64,000 bases of DNA from Bacteroidetes bacterium GWA2_40_15 (GTDB lineage: Bacteria > Bacteroidota > Bacteroidia > Bacteroidales > VadinHA17): the NCBI GenBank assembly GCA_001768195.1, contig MENI01000030.1:32168-96167 (forward strand), in the 5' to 3' direction. The notes under the pieces are model-generated. The model was given only the letters and a program-made list of their open reading frames with translations, was not told the DNA's origin and made no database searches. Each line of letters opens with the position of its first letter. Within the stretch, counting starts at the first letter, position 1. The position numbers and the translations under genes are program-made. This document shows, one piece after another, positions 8,656 to 16,933 of this stretch.

Positions 8656-8879
8656 GCGCAGGGCACAGGGCGCAGGGCGCAGGGCACAGGGCGCAGGGCG
8701 CAGGGCACAGGGCACAGGGCGCAGGGCGCAGGGCGCAGGGCGCAGGGCACAGGGCGCAGGGCACAGGGCGCAGGGCACAGGGCGCAGCGTGGTGAGCGTA
8801 GAGCGATGAGTGGAGCGTTGAGCCGCAAGCCGTGAGTTGTGAGCCGTAGGACAAAAATTAAAAGTTAAAGGTTAAAAGT
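8656..8879 (+). repeat. 224-bp heptanucleotide tandem array between nuoD and nuoH
   Basis: Thirty-two consecutive 7-bp units run from 8656 to 8879. Units 1-18 are exact GCGCAGG or GCACAGG in the order GAGGAGGAAGGGGAGAGA (third base), and unit 19 is GCGCAGC. The 7-base register then continues through diverged units GTGGTGA, GCGTAGA, GCGATGA, GTGGAGC, GTTGAGC, CGCAAGC, CGTGAGT, TGTGAGC, CGTAGGA and finally AT-rich TAAAAGT-type units, ending 6 bp before the nuoH start codon. There are open frames through the array in several registers, but they encode only low-complexity 7-residue periodic peptides and are not genes. Confidence 0.95.
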
Positions 8880-8885
8880 ATATAT

Positions 8886-10022
8886 ATGTTACTGAATACA
8901 ATTACGAATACCTTAGTTACTCTGTCAGACCCATGGTGGAAGGTCTTTTACGATTTTTCATCCCTTACAAAGGGGATTGACGAAGGGCTGAGAAGTTCTT
9001 TGTCTCCATTCTGGGCAGTGACTGTCGAGATGGTGATCATCGGAATCCTTTTCCTGCTGTTTTATGCAGTAATAGGTCTTTTCCTGGTATATGCAGAAAG
9101 AAAGGTATGTGCTTTCATCCAAAACAGGCTGGGACCAAACAGAATCGGACCTTACGGGATCTTCCAGACAGTTGCCGACCTTATCAAACTGCTCTTCAAG
9201 GAGCTTATACCTATCAAAAATGCTGACAGCTTCCTTTTTAATCTGGCCCCATATATTGTTATTATTGTGAATTTTATGGTGCTTGCTGCCATCCCCTTTG
9301 CAAAGGGGCTTCATGCAATAGATTTTAATATCGGGATATTCTATGTGATTGCAGTTTCATCGATGAGTGTTATAGGTGTTCTTCTGGCTGGATGGTCCAG
9401 TAACAGCAAATATTCACTTATAGGTGCAATGAGAAGCGGTGCTCAGATTGTGAGCTATGAACTGTCAATCGGACTGGCGATTATAACTGTTGTCATACTT
9501 GCAGGATCGTTGCAGCTATCTGAAATCGTTGAAGCCCAGAGGACAGGATGGTTTATCTTCAAAGGCCATGTCCCGGCATTTATTGCTTTTGTCATCTATA
9601 TTATTTCCGGAACAGCAGAGACTAACCGTGGCCCCTTCGATATGGCTGAAGCTGAATCAGAGCTTACTGCCGGTTATCATACCGAGTATTCAGGTATCAA
9701 ATTTGCATTTTTCTACCTTGCCGAATATATCAACATGTTCATTGTTGCATCAATAGCTTCAACGCTGTTCCTGGGAGGCTGGATGCCTTTTCATGTAGGT
9801 AACTGGGAAGCCTTTAATCGTGTCATGGATATCATACCGCCATTTTTCTGGTATATCGGGAAAACATTCTTTGTTATTTATCTTATTATGTTGTTCAAGT
9901 GGACATTTCCCCGTTTGAGGATTGATCAACTTCTTACCCTCGAATGGAAATATCTTCTGCCAATAAATCTGGTCAATGTACTTATAATGGCTTTTTTGGT
10001 TCTGATGGGTTGGCATTTTTAG
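8886..10022 (+). CDS. nuoH: NADH-quinone oxidoreductase subunit H
   Basis: NuoH is the membrane subunit that completes the quinone tunnel and couples it to the proton channels. It has 378 residues and about eight to nine hydrophobic helices. The conserved blocks [23 protein letters not shown] (loop 1), KEL then FNLAPYI, and the [20 protein letters not shown] loop with its acidic residues are present. The start codon lies in a TATATATG context directly behind the heptanucleotide array, so its ribosome-binding region is made of repeat-derived AT-rich sequence. Confidence 0.95.
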   Translation: MLLNTITNTLVTLSDPWWKVFYDFSSLTKGIDEGLRSSLSPFWAVTVEMVIIGILFLLFYAVIGLFLVYAERKVCAFIQNRLGPNRIGPYGIFQTVADLIKLLFKELIPIKNADSFLFNLAPYIVIIVNFMVLAAIPFAKGLHAIDFNIGIFYVIAVSSMSVIGVLLAGWSSNSKYSLIGAMRSGAQIVSYELSIGLAIITVVILAGSLQLSEIVEAQRTGWFIFKGHVPAFIAFVIYIISGTAETNRGPFDMAEAESELTAGYHTEYSGIKFAFFYLAEYINMFIVASIASTLFLGGWMPFHVGNWEAFNRVMDIIPPFFWYIGKTFFVIYLIMLFKWTFPRLRIDQLLTLEWKYLLPINLVNVLIMAFLVLMGWHF

Positions 10023-10050
10023 TCCACAGAACGGATATAATTATATCAAT

Positions 10051-10530
10051 ATGAATAGTATAATTCAATATTTTAAAGAAATAACACAGGGAGTCGGTTC
10101 TCTCCTGAGAGGGATGCAGGTTACCAACAGATATTTTTTCAGTCCGGGTAAAATTGTCACCCAGAAATATCCGGACAACAGGAAAGATCTTGTAATGTTC
10201 GAGAGATTCAAGGGTGAGGTGGTCATGCCGCATAATGAAAAAAATGAACATAAATGCACGGGTTGTGGAATTTGTGAAATTAATTGTCCAAATGGAACTA
10301 TTGAGGTAATATCCAAAACTATTATAACTGAGGATGGAAAGAAAAAACGTATTATAGATAAACATATCTACAGGCTGGGAATGTGTACATTCTGTGCACT
10401 CTGTGTTAAAACCTGTCCCTCAAATGCACTTGCATTCTCGCAGGAATTTGAACATGCTGTATTCAACAGAGCATTGTTAATCAAGACATTAAATAAACCA
10501 GGTTCGCAACTAATGAAAGGAGTAGAATAA
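10051..10530 (+). CDS. nuoI: NADH-quinone oxidoreductase subunit I
   Basis: NuoI carries clusters N6a and N6b that bring electrons to NuoB. Two CxxCxxCxxxCP motifs are intact: CTGCGICEINCPNG (about 69-82) and CTFCALCVKTCPSN (about 112-125). The length of 159 residues is normal. With NuoE, F and G absent, this ferredoxin-like subunit would be the outermost Fe-S protein and the likely docking point for an external donor such as ferredoxin or flavodoxin (inference from other 11-subunit complexes). The stop overlaps the nuoJ start by one base (TAATG). Confidence 0.96.
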   Translation: MNSIIQYFKEITQGVGSLLRGMQVTNRYFFSPGKIVTQKYPDNRKDLVMFERFKGEVVMPHNEKNEHKCTGCGICEINCPNGTIEVISKTIITEDGKKKRIIDKHIYRLGMCTFCALCVKTCPSNALAFSQEFEHAVFNRALLIKTLNKPGSQLMKGVE

Positions 10531-11072
10531 TGACGAGTAATCAGTTAATGTTTGTTCTTTTTTCTGTCATGATCATTGTCTTTTCGATCCTGACAGTAAC
10601 TACGCGAAGGATTCTCAGAGCAGCTACCTATCTGCTGTTGGTGCTCATCTCTACTTCCGGGCTCTATTTCATGCTCAACTATCAGTTTATGGCAGCCGTA
10701 CAGCTGACTCTCTATGCCGGGGGTATAGTTGTATTAATAATATTTTCAATCCTCCTGACAAGCCACATAAGTCAGAAATTTGAACCGGTCGGGCTTAAAA
10801 AGTCAGTATTCTCAGCCCTGGCTGCAATTACCGGAGCAATTCTAAGTATTGTTACAATACTGGATTATAAGTTTTCAGCCAGCGTTGAAGCCGCCAAAGA
10901 GGTTGATATGAGACTTATTGGCAGGAGCCTGCTTTCAGTAGAATACGATGGATATGTACTTCCGTTTGAAGTTATTTCAATATTACTGCTGGCAGCAATG
11001 ATTGCTGCCATTATAGTCGCCAAAAAAGGCGGACCTTCAAAGACCAAAACACCAAATTATAATAAGGGATAA
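10530..11072 (+). CDS. nuoJ: NADH-quinone oxidoreductase subunit J
   Basis: A 180-residue membrane subunit with five predicted helices. The conserved helix-3 region, AAVQLTLYAGGIVVLIIFSILLTS, includes the pi-bulge segment that gates proton transfer in complex I. It begins inside the nuoI stop (TAATG overlap), and nuoK begins one base after its own stop, so translation of I, J and K is probably coupled. Confidence 0.94.
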   Translation: MTSNQLMFVLFSVMIIVFSILTVTTRRILRAATYLLLVLISTSGLYFMLNYQFMAAVQLTLYAGGIVVLIIFSILLTSHISQKFEPVGLKKSVFSALAAITGAILSIVTILDYKFSASVEAAKEVDMRLIGRSLLSVEYDGYVLPFEVISILLLAAMIAAIIVAKKGGPSKTKTPNYNKG

Positions 11073-11073
11073 T

Positions 11074-11391
11074 ATGATAACAGGAGTTCCAGTTCAGTAC
11101 TTTTTAATCCTGGCAACGCTTATGTTCTTTGCAGGGATTTACGGATTTCTTACCCGGCGTAACCTTATTACGATGTTAATGGCAGTTGAATTGATACTTA
11201 ATTCGGTAAATATCAATTTTATGGCTTTCAACAGATATCTCTATCCCCATAAAATGGAGGGGATGTTCTTCAGTCTGTTCGTTATTGCTGTGGCAGCCTC
11301 AGAGGCAGCTGTTGCCATCGCCATTATAATCAACATTTACAGGCGATTTGCAACAATAAATGTTGAAGATGTTAACGAGATGAAATATTGA
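11074..11391 (+). CDS. nuoK: NADH-quinone oxidoreductase subunit K
   Basis: A 105-residue, three-helix membrane subunit related to the MrpC antiporter subunit. The first buried glutamate of the proton path is in LITMLMAVELILNSVNINF, and the second is in the helix VIAVAASEAAVAIAIIINIYR. The length and spacing are typical. It lies between nuoJ (1 bp) and nuoL (25 bp). Confidence 0.95.
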   Translation: MITGVPVQYFLILATLMFFAGIYGFLTRRNLITMLMAVELILNSVNINFMAFNRYLYPHKMEGMFFSLFVIAVAASEAAVAIAIIINIYRRFATINVEDVNEMKY

Positions 11392-11416
11392 TTACTACAA
11401 ATAGAGTCAACTTAAA

Positions 11417-13336
11417 ATGATAAATTTCAGCTATACAATTTGGATCCTGTTACTGCCTTTCCTGGTGTTTCTATTGCTTGGACTGGCAGGGCATAAACTC
11501 AAGCCGAAACTGTCTGGCTTAATTGGTACAACAGGACTTGGAATAATTACATTTCTCTCATATCTCACTGCTTACCAGTACTTCTTTGCATCTGAGAAAG
11601 TTGATGGAGTATTTCAAAAGATCATTGCATTTAATGGTGTATGGCTTCAGCTGACTGAGAATCTTCATATTGATATCGGCATCCTGCTTGATCCTATATC
11701 AGTTATGATGCTTGTTGTTGTCACTACTGTTTCTTTCATGGTGCATATTTACAGTATTGGGTATATGCATGGAGAGAAAGGATTCGAACGTTTTTTTGCA
11801 TTCCTCTCCCTCTTCAGTTTTTCAATGTTAGGCTTAGTCGTGGCAACAAATATTTTCCAGATGTATATCTTCTGGGAACTTGTCGGTGTGTCATCATATC
11901 TTCTGATAGGTTTTTATTATACAAAGCCTTCAGCTGTAAGAGCTTCAAAGAAAGCCTTTATTGTTACAAGGTTTGCTGATATGGGATTTCTCATCGGCAT
12001 ACTGATACTGTCATTCAATACAAAAACATTTGATTTTATCACTCTGACAAGTCTGACAGGCCCTGCGATCACACAGACAGGCGGAGCAGCATTCATGGGA
12101 CTGTCAGTCATAACGTGGTCTATGATATTTGTATATATGGGAGGTGTTGGTAAATCGGCAATGTTCCCATTCCACATATGGCTTCCTGATGCTATGGAAG
12201 GTCCTACTCCTGTATCGGCTCTTATACATGCAGCAACAATGGTTGTGGCAGGTGTTTACCTCGTTGCACGTATGTTTCCGATATATGCGATTGCCGCTCC
12301 TGACGCATTAAATGTTGTTGCCTACGTTGGAGCATTCTCATCATTGCTGGCGGCTGTTATTGCCTGTACGCAGACTGATATAAAACGTGTGCTGGCTTAC
12401 TCCACCATGTCGCAGATCGGATATATGATGCTCGCACTCGGGGTATCAGGGTATGGCGGACATGATGGTTTAGGCTATATGGCATCAATGTTCCATCTCT
12501 TTACTCATGCTATGTTCAAAGCCCTTCTCTTCCTGGGAGCAGGAGCCATTATACATGCAGTTCACAGTAATTATATGACTGAAATGGGTGGCCTGAGAAA
12601 GTATCTGCCGATCACACATGCAACTTTCCTGATCGCATGTCTTACTATTGCCGGCATACCTCCTCTTTCAGGATTTTTCAGTAAAGATGAGATCCTTACC
12701 GCAGCTCTGCACCATAATAAACTTTTATTTGCAGTTGAGTATGCAGTTGCCGGATTAACAGCATTCTACATGTTCAGACTCTATTTCAGCATCTTCTGGA
12801 GAAAAGAGACACATTATCATCACACTCCCCATGAAGCACCTCTGACAATGACTATCCCGCTGATCATACTCGCCATCGGGTCTGTATTCTCAGGTTTTAT
12901 TCCGTTCAGTGAACTGGTTACTTCCGACAGTATGCCATTTGAATCCCATATCGAAATGGCTGTGGCAATACCTTCAGTTCTGATCGGTATTGCGGGTATC
13001 GGAATTGCATATATTATGTATAAGAAAGAGACCTCAATTCCTGACAGACTGGCTACAACATTCAAATACAGCTATAAATGGGCTTACAATAAGTTCTATA
13101 TTGACGAAGTATACCTTTACATTACAAAAAATATCATCTTCAGGTATATTTCAACACCAATAGCATGGTTTGACAGGCACATTGTTGATGGTACTATGAA
13201 TCTGATTGCATTTACCACTCAGTTGTTATCTTTCAGAATAAGAAATTATCAATCAGGTCAGCTGCAGAAGTATGGCTTCGTATTTGTAACCGGGGCCATT
13301 GCACTGGCAATCCTGTTTGCTTACCTCTGGAAATAG
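11417..13336 (+). CDS. nuoL: NADH-quinone oxidoreductase subunit L
   Basis: The most distal antiporter-like proton-pumping subunit, with the long lateral helix at its C-terminus. It has 639 residues and some 15-16 hydrophobic helices. The key acidic residue is in MYIFWELVGVSSYLLIGFYY, the key lysine in GGVGKSAMFPFHIWLPDAMEG, and STMSQIGYMMLALGV and HLFTHAMFKALLFLGAG are further hallmarks. A histidine-rich loop (HYHHTPHE) lies near residue 470. All expected residues are intact. Confidence 0.96.
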   Translation: MINFSYTIWILLLPFLVFLLLGLAGHKLKPKLSGLIGTTGLGIITFLSYLTAYQYFFASEKVDGVFQKIIAFNGVWLQLTENLHIDIGILLDPISVMMLVVVTTVSFMVHIYSIGYMHGEKGFERFFAFLSLFSFSMLGLVVATNIFQMYIFWELVGVSSYLLIGFYYTKPSAVRASKKAFIVTRFADMGFLIGILILSFNTKTFDFITLTSLTGPAITQTGGAAFMGLSVITWSMIFVYMGGVGKSAMFPFHIWLPDAMEGPTPVSALIHAATMVVAGVYLVARMFPIYAIAAPDALNVVAYVGAFSSLLAAVIACTQTDIKRVLAYSTMSQIGYMMLALGVSGYGGHDGLGYMASMFHLFTHAMFKALLFLGAGAIIHAVHSNYMTEMGGLRKYLPITHATFLIACLTIAGIPPLSGFFSKDEILTAALHHNKLLFAVEYAVAGLTAFYMFRLYFSIFWRKETHYHHTPHEAPLTMTIPLIILAIGSVFSGFIPFSELVTSDSMPFESHIEMAVAIPSVLIGIAGIGIAYIMYKKETSIPDRLATTFKYSYKWAYNKFYIDEVYLYITKNIIFRYISTPIAWFDRHIVDGTMNLIAFTTQLLSFRIRNYQSGQLQKYGFVFVTGAIALAILFAYLWK

Positions 13337-13361
13337 TTATTAAGGAAAAGATTTAGAAATT

Positions 13362-14867
13362 ATGGATATTTTAACACTATTTGTTGTAATCCCGGTACTG
13401 ACAATAACAGCAATCCTGTTTGTAAAGGATATTAAGCATGTGCGTGTTGTCTCGGCAACAGGAATGGGAATTCAGCTTATCCTGGCAGCAGTTCTGGTAT
13501 TTATGTATTTATCAGCAAGGAAAGCCGGAGCAGACGAGCAGATGCTCTTTGTAAGAGATTACCTCTGGTTCGTCAATCCCAACATTCACTATGCGGTCGG
13601 TGTGGATGGAATTTCTGTCGTGATGATAGCCCTGACATCTGTTGTGCTATTTGCCGGTATATTTGCCTCATGGGAGGTGGAATTTCTAACCAAGGAGTTT
13701 TTCGTATCATTGATACTTCTGGCTACCGGGGTGTTTGGTTTCTTTATTTCAATCGACCTCTTCACAATGTTCCTTTTTTACGAGCTGGCGGTTATACCGA
13801 TGTACTTGTTGATTGGCATCTGGGGAAGCGGACCTAAGGAATATTCAGCTATGAAGCTTACCCTGATGCTTATGGGCGGCTCAGCCCTGATCCTTGCCGG
13901 ATTACTGGGTATTTACTTTAATTCAGCACCTGAAGGAGGTCAGCTGACATTTAATATACTTGAGATTGCCAAAGTCACAATTCCGATGTCAGCACAGAGG
14001 CTGTTTTTCCCTCTAACATTTGTAGGATTTGGAGTACTTGGTGCCCTGTTCCCATTTCATACCTGGTCTCCAGACGGACATGCCTCCGCTCCTACTGCAG
14101 TATCAATGCTTCATGCAGGCGTCCTGATGAAGCTTGGAGGCTATGGTGCCTTCAGGGTGGCAATTTTCCTGATGCCTGAAGCTGCTGCAGAATTATCATG
14201 GATATTTATAATACTCACTGCTACCAGCGTAGTTTATGGTGCGTTCGGAGCAATAGTCCAGAAGGATCTTAAATACATCAATGCCTACTCCTCAGTAAGC
14301 CATTGCGGATTGGTATTATTCGCCATTCTGATGATGAATCAGACAGCTCTAAACGGGGCAGTAATACAGATGATCTCCCATGGATTGATGACAGCTCTCT
14401 TTTTTGCTCTTATCGGAATGCTTTACGGCAGGACACATACCAGGATGATTAACGAGATGGGAGGATTGATGAAGGTGATTCCATTCCTTTCAGTCTGTTA
14501 TGTAATTGCAGGTCTCGCGTCACTCGGACTTCCCGGATTAAGCGGATTTGTTGCCGAAATGACAATTTTTGTCGGAGCATTTCAGCATACAGATGTTTTC
14601 CACAGGGTTGTTACCATTGTTGCAGTATCATCCATCGTAATCACAGCAGTGTATATTCTCAGAGTAGTGGCAATACTTTTGCTTGGGCCTACGACCGATG
14701 AACATCATGAACATCTGACTGATGCAAAGTGGTTTGAAAAGGTTTCAGTAGTTATATTAATAGGATCAGTAGCTGGTATAGGTCTTGCTCCCTACTGGTT
14801 GTCATCGATGATAGGTACGAGCCTTCAACCGATTGTTGTAAAGATACTAGCCACAAACCCGTTTTAA
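13362..14867 (+). CDS. nuoM: NADH-quinone oxidoreductase subunit M
   Basis: Antiporter-like proton-pumping subunit of 501 residues with about 14 helices. The essential glutamate is in LFTMFLFYELAVIPMYLLIG; the lysine region is LFPFHTWSPDGHASAPTAVSMLHAGVLMKLGGYG. It starts 26 bp after nuoL and is followed by nuoN after 37 bp. No damage is seen. Confidence 0.96.
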   Translation: MDILTLFVVIPVLTITAILFVKDIKHVRVVSATGMGIQLILAAVLVFMYLSARKAGADEQMLFVRDYLWFVNPNIHYAVGVDGISVVMIALTSVVLFAGIFASWEVEFLTKEFFVSLILLATGVFGFFISIDLFTMFLFYELAVIPMYLLIGIWGSGPKEYSAMKLTLMLMGGSALILAGLLGIYFNSAPEGGQLTFNILEIAKVTIPMSAQRLFFPLTFVGFGVLGALFPFHTWSPDGHASAPTAVSMLHAGVLMKLGGYGAFRVAIFLMPEAAAELSWIFIILTATSVVYGAFGAIVQKDLKYINAYSSVSHCGLVLFAILMMNQTALNGAVIQMISHGLMTALFFALIGMLYGRTHTRMINEMGGLMKVIPFLSVCYVIAGLASLGLPGLSGFVAEMTIFVGAFQHTDVFHRVVTIVAVSSIVITAVYILRVVAILLLGPTTDEHHEHLTDAKWFEKVSVVILIGSVAGIGLAPYWLSSMIGTSLQPIVVKILATNPF

Positions 14868-14904
14868 ACAGACATTTACCAATTGCTTAGCATAAAAACC
14901 TAAT

Positions 14905-16326
14905 ATGAGTTTAGAAACATTCCTCATAATGCGCCATGAACTGCTGCTGACTGCTGCACTACTAGTGGTATTAGTGGCTGAGTTATTCAGTCACCCCGAT
15001 AAAAAGGGACCTATTATTACCCTATCTGTTGTCTGTTTTGGAATTATCACTGCATTGGGATTCATTCCCTCCCCTGAAGGAGAACTTTTTGGTGGAATGT
15101 ATGTTGCCTCAGGCAGCAGGTTAATGATGAAGAACATATTGAACATTGGAGTACTCCTCGTTATACTGCAATCAGTTGACTGGTTGAGAAGAGGAGAAAA
15201 TTCGGATAAAACAAGTGAATATTTTATTCTCCTTGTTTCTACACTGATCGGAATGAATTTTATGATCTCTTCTGGTCATTTCCTGATGTTTTACATAGGG
15301 CTTGAACTGGCAACAATTCCCATAGCAGCACTTGCAGCTTTTGATAAATACAGAAACAATTCTGCAGAGGCCGGTATAAAGCTGATCCTGATCTCTGCTC
15401 TTTCTTCCGGAATACTACTTTATGGTTTATCCATGATCTACGGAACAACAGGTACCTTTTATTTTAATGAAATTGCAGCTGTATTCAGTGACAGTAACCT
15501 CCAGATACTCGGATTTATCTTCTTCTTTACCGGAATGGCTTTTAAGATATCAATAGTTCCATTCCATCTCTGGACTGCAGATGTCTATGAGGGAGCGCCG
15601 ATAAATATAACAGCATACCTGTCTGTTATTTCAAAGGGAGCTGCAATCTTTATCTTCATAATTGTACTTTTCACCGTATTTCCGGTAATTGTGGGAACGT
15701 GGCAGAAAGCTATTTATCTGTTATCAATTCTAACAATGACTATCGGTAACCTTTTTGCCATAAGGCAGCAGAATCTAAAGAGATTCCTTGCATTCTCATC
15801 AATATCCCAGGCAGGATACATCTTACTGGGATTTGTTGGCGGCAACCAGCTTGGAATGGCATCTGTAATATATTACGTCCTTGTTTACATATTCTCAAAC
15901 CTGGGAGCTTTCGGAGTAGTTCTGGCTGTATCAAATGCTTCAGGCAAAGAGAATATAGATGATTATAATGGTCTTTACCATACAAATCCCAAGCTAAGTC
16001 TCATAATGATGCTTGCCTTGTTTTCGCTGGCAGGAATACCGCCTGTGGCAGGTTACTTCGGAAAGTTCTTTCTCTTTACAGCTGCTGCAGAAAAAGGCTT
16101 TTTTACGCTTGTTATCATTGCAGTGCTCAATACCATTATTTCATTATATTATTATTTGCTCATAGTAAAGGCAATGTTTCTGCTGAAAAGTGAGACGCCG
16201 GTTGAAAAATTCAGAAGCACTCTCTATACAAGATTTGCACTTGGACTTTGCGTTGCAGGTATTATTGTAACCGGGTTTGCAAGCACTCTGTTTGAGTTTA
16301 TAAGGAATTTAAGTTTTGGGGTTTAA
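14905..16326 (+). CDS. nuoN: NADH-quinone oxidoreductase subunit N
   Basis: Antiporter-like proton-pumping subunit of 473 residues, about 14 helices. The glutamate region is LMFYIGLELATIPIAALAAF, the lysine region FKISIVPFHLWTADVYEGAP, and FLAFSSISQAGYILLGFVGG matches the central conserved block. It is the last nuo gene. A heptanucleotide array and a GC-rich stem-loop follow it before the next small gene. Confidence 0.96.
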   Translation: MSLETFLIMRHELLLTAALLVVLVAELFSHPDKKGPIITLSVVCFGIITALGFIPSPEGELFGGMYVASGSRLMMKNILNIGVLLVILQSVDWLRRGENSDKTSEYFILLVSTLIGMNFMISSGHFLMFYIGLELATIPIAALAAFDKYRNNSAEAGIKLILISALSSGILLYGLSMIYGTTGTFYFNEIAAVFSDSNLQILGFIFFFTGMAFKISIVPFHLWTADVYEGAPINITAYLSVISKGAAIFIFIIVLFTVFPVIVGTWQKAIYLLSILTMTIGNLFAIRQQNLKRFLAFSSISQAGYILLGFVGGNQLGMASVIYYVLVYIFSNLGAFGVVLAVSNASGKENIDDYNGLYHTNPKLSLIMMLALFSLAGIPPVAGYFGKFFLFTAAAEKGFFTLVIIAVLNTIISLYYYLLIVKAMFLLKSETPVEKFRSTLYTRFALGLCVAGIIVTGFASTLFEFIRNLSFGV

Positions 16327-16330
16327 TAAT

Positions 16331-16379
16331 GGCGGAAGGAAGAAGGGTGCAGGGCGCAGGAAGAAGGGCGCAGGTTACA
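16331..16379 (+). repeat. Heptanucleotide array after nuoN
   Basis: Seven in-register 7-mers: GGCGGAA, GGAAGAA, GGGTGCA, GGGCGCA, GGAAGAA, GGGCGCA, GGTTACA. The GGGCGCA unit is the same 7-mer circle as the GCGCAGG unit of the nuoD/nuoH array, read in another phase. Confidence 0.8.
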
Positions 16380-16390
16380 CGGATTTAGTT

Positions 16391-16442
16391 CCCCTCCCGG
16401 GAGAGCCTGCCCCGACCGCAGCGTCGGGGGGCAAGGGGTGGG
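16391..16442. repeat. GC-rich stem-loop element between nuoN and the next gene
   Basis: A G/C-rich block starting CCCCTCCCGGGAG contains a perfect 7-bp stem (CCCCGAC at 410-416 of 16 kb, GTCGGGG at 423-429) with loop CGCAGC, then GGGCAAGGGGTGGG. No T run follows directly, so it is a poor intrinsic terminator. A related but shorter sequence, CCCCTGGGGGGCAGGG, occurs at about 36729-36744, which suggests a dispersed repeat. Confidence 0.55.
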
Positions 16443-16467
16443 TTAATTAAGTTAAAAGGTTGAAAAT

Positions 16468-16821
16468 ATGGCAATAAATAATGCGAAACATATTGTAAGT
16501 GAAATAAATGGTGTCCGTTGCACTATTGTGGAAACCGGGGCTACTCTTGAAAGAGCTGCGTTTCTCAGAGATCTTCTTACTATCAATAATCTGGAAGTTA
16601 TGGAGTTACAGGAGCCTATGAAGGAAGAAGGAGGAGATACTGTATTTACAATCGGGGTAACTGACCTGCTGTTCAATCCTGTTTTTGCAGTATATGAAAG
16701 GCAGTTAAAGACGCTTGAAGGAGGCCCTATAACCCCCGGTTACTGGAAGCAGGAATGCATTGAGTGCGATCCAAGGTACTGGATCAGGAGGAAAGGTGCG
16801 AGAAAGGGTTTGGACGGATAG
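16468..16821 (+). CDS. Small conserved-looking protein of unknown function
   Basis: A 117-residue soluble protein with no signal peptide or membrane helix. It begins MAINNAKHIVSEINGVRCTIVE, has a mixed alpha/beta pattern in the middle (ETGATLERAAFLRDLL, DTVFTIGVTDLLFNPVFAVYE), and a C-terminal part with CIECDPRYW and a basic tail RRKGARKG. I do not recognise the family. The codon use is like its neighbours and an ATG follows a TTGAAAAT leader. It is bracketed by two heptanucleotide arrays (16331-16379 and 16829-16928), and it may be read through from the nuo operon 141 bp upstream. Confidence 0.7.
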   Translation: MAINNAKHIVSEINGVRCTIVETGATLERAAFLRDLLTINNLEVMELQEPMKEEGGDTVFTIGVTDLLFNPVFAVYERQLKTLEGGPITPGYWKQECIECDPRYWIRRKGARKGLDG

Positions 16822-16828
16822 TAAGAGA

Positions 16829-16928
16829 GGTGAGAGGTGAGTGGTTAGTGGTGAGTGGTGAGTAAGTCGTGAGTCGTGAGTCGTGAGTCGTGAGCCGTGA
16901 GCCGTGAGCCGTGAGTTGGCAGTTGGCA
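16829..16928 (+). repeat. Heptanucleotide array with changing unit sequence
   Basis: Five units (GGTGAGA, GGTGAGT, GGTTAGT, GGTGAGT, GGTGAGT; 16829-16863), two spacer bases, then nine units: GTCGTGA x4, GCCGTGA x3, GTTGGCA x2 (16866-16928). It fills nearly the whole 112-bp gap between the unknown gene and the convergent aroE stop at 16934. The unit changes in blocks while the 7-base period is kept. Confidence 0.95.
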
Positions 16929-16933
16929 ATAAA

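Noticed and set aside
8647-8835. Open frames on both strands through the nuoD/nuoH repeat (peptides rich in RRAQGTG or CALRPAP)
   Set aside because: They are products of the 7-bp repeat, which keeps all frames open; the peptides are purely periodic and no start context or homology is visible.
16391-16442. Intrinsic terminator of the nuo operon
   Set aside because: The stem is strong but is followed by a G/A-rich stretch rather than a T run, so it is better described as a repeat element.
8656-16928. CRISPR array
   Set aside because: The repeats are 7 bp, directly adjacent and without unique spacers, and no cas gene is present.
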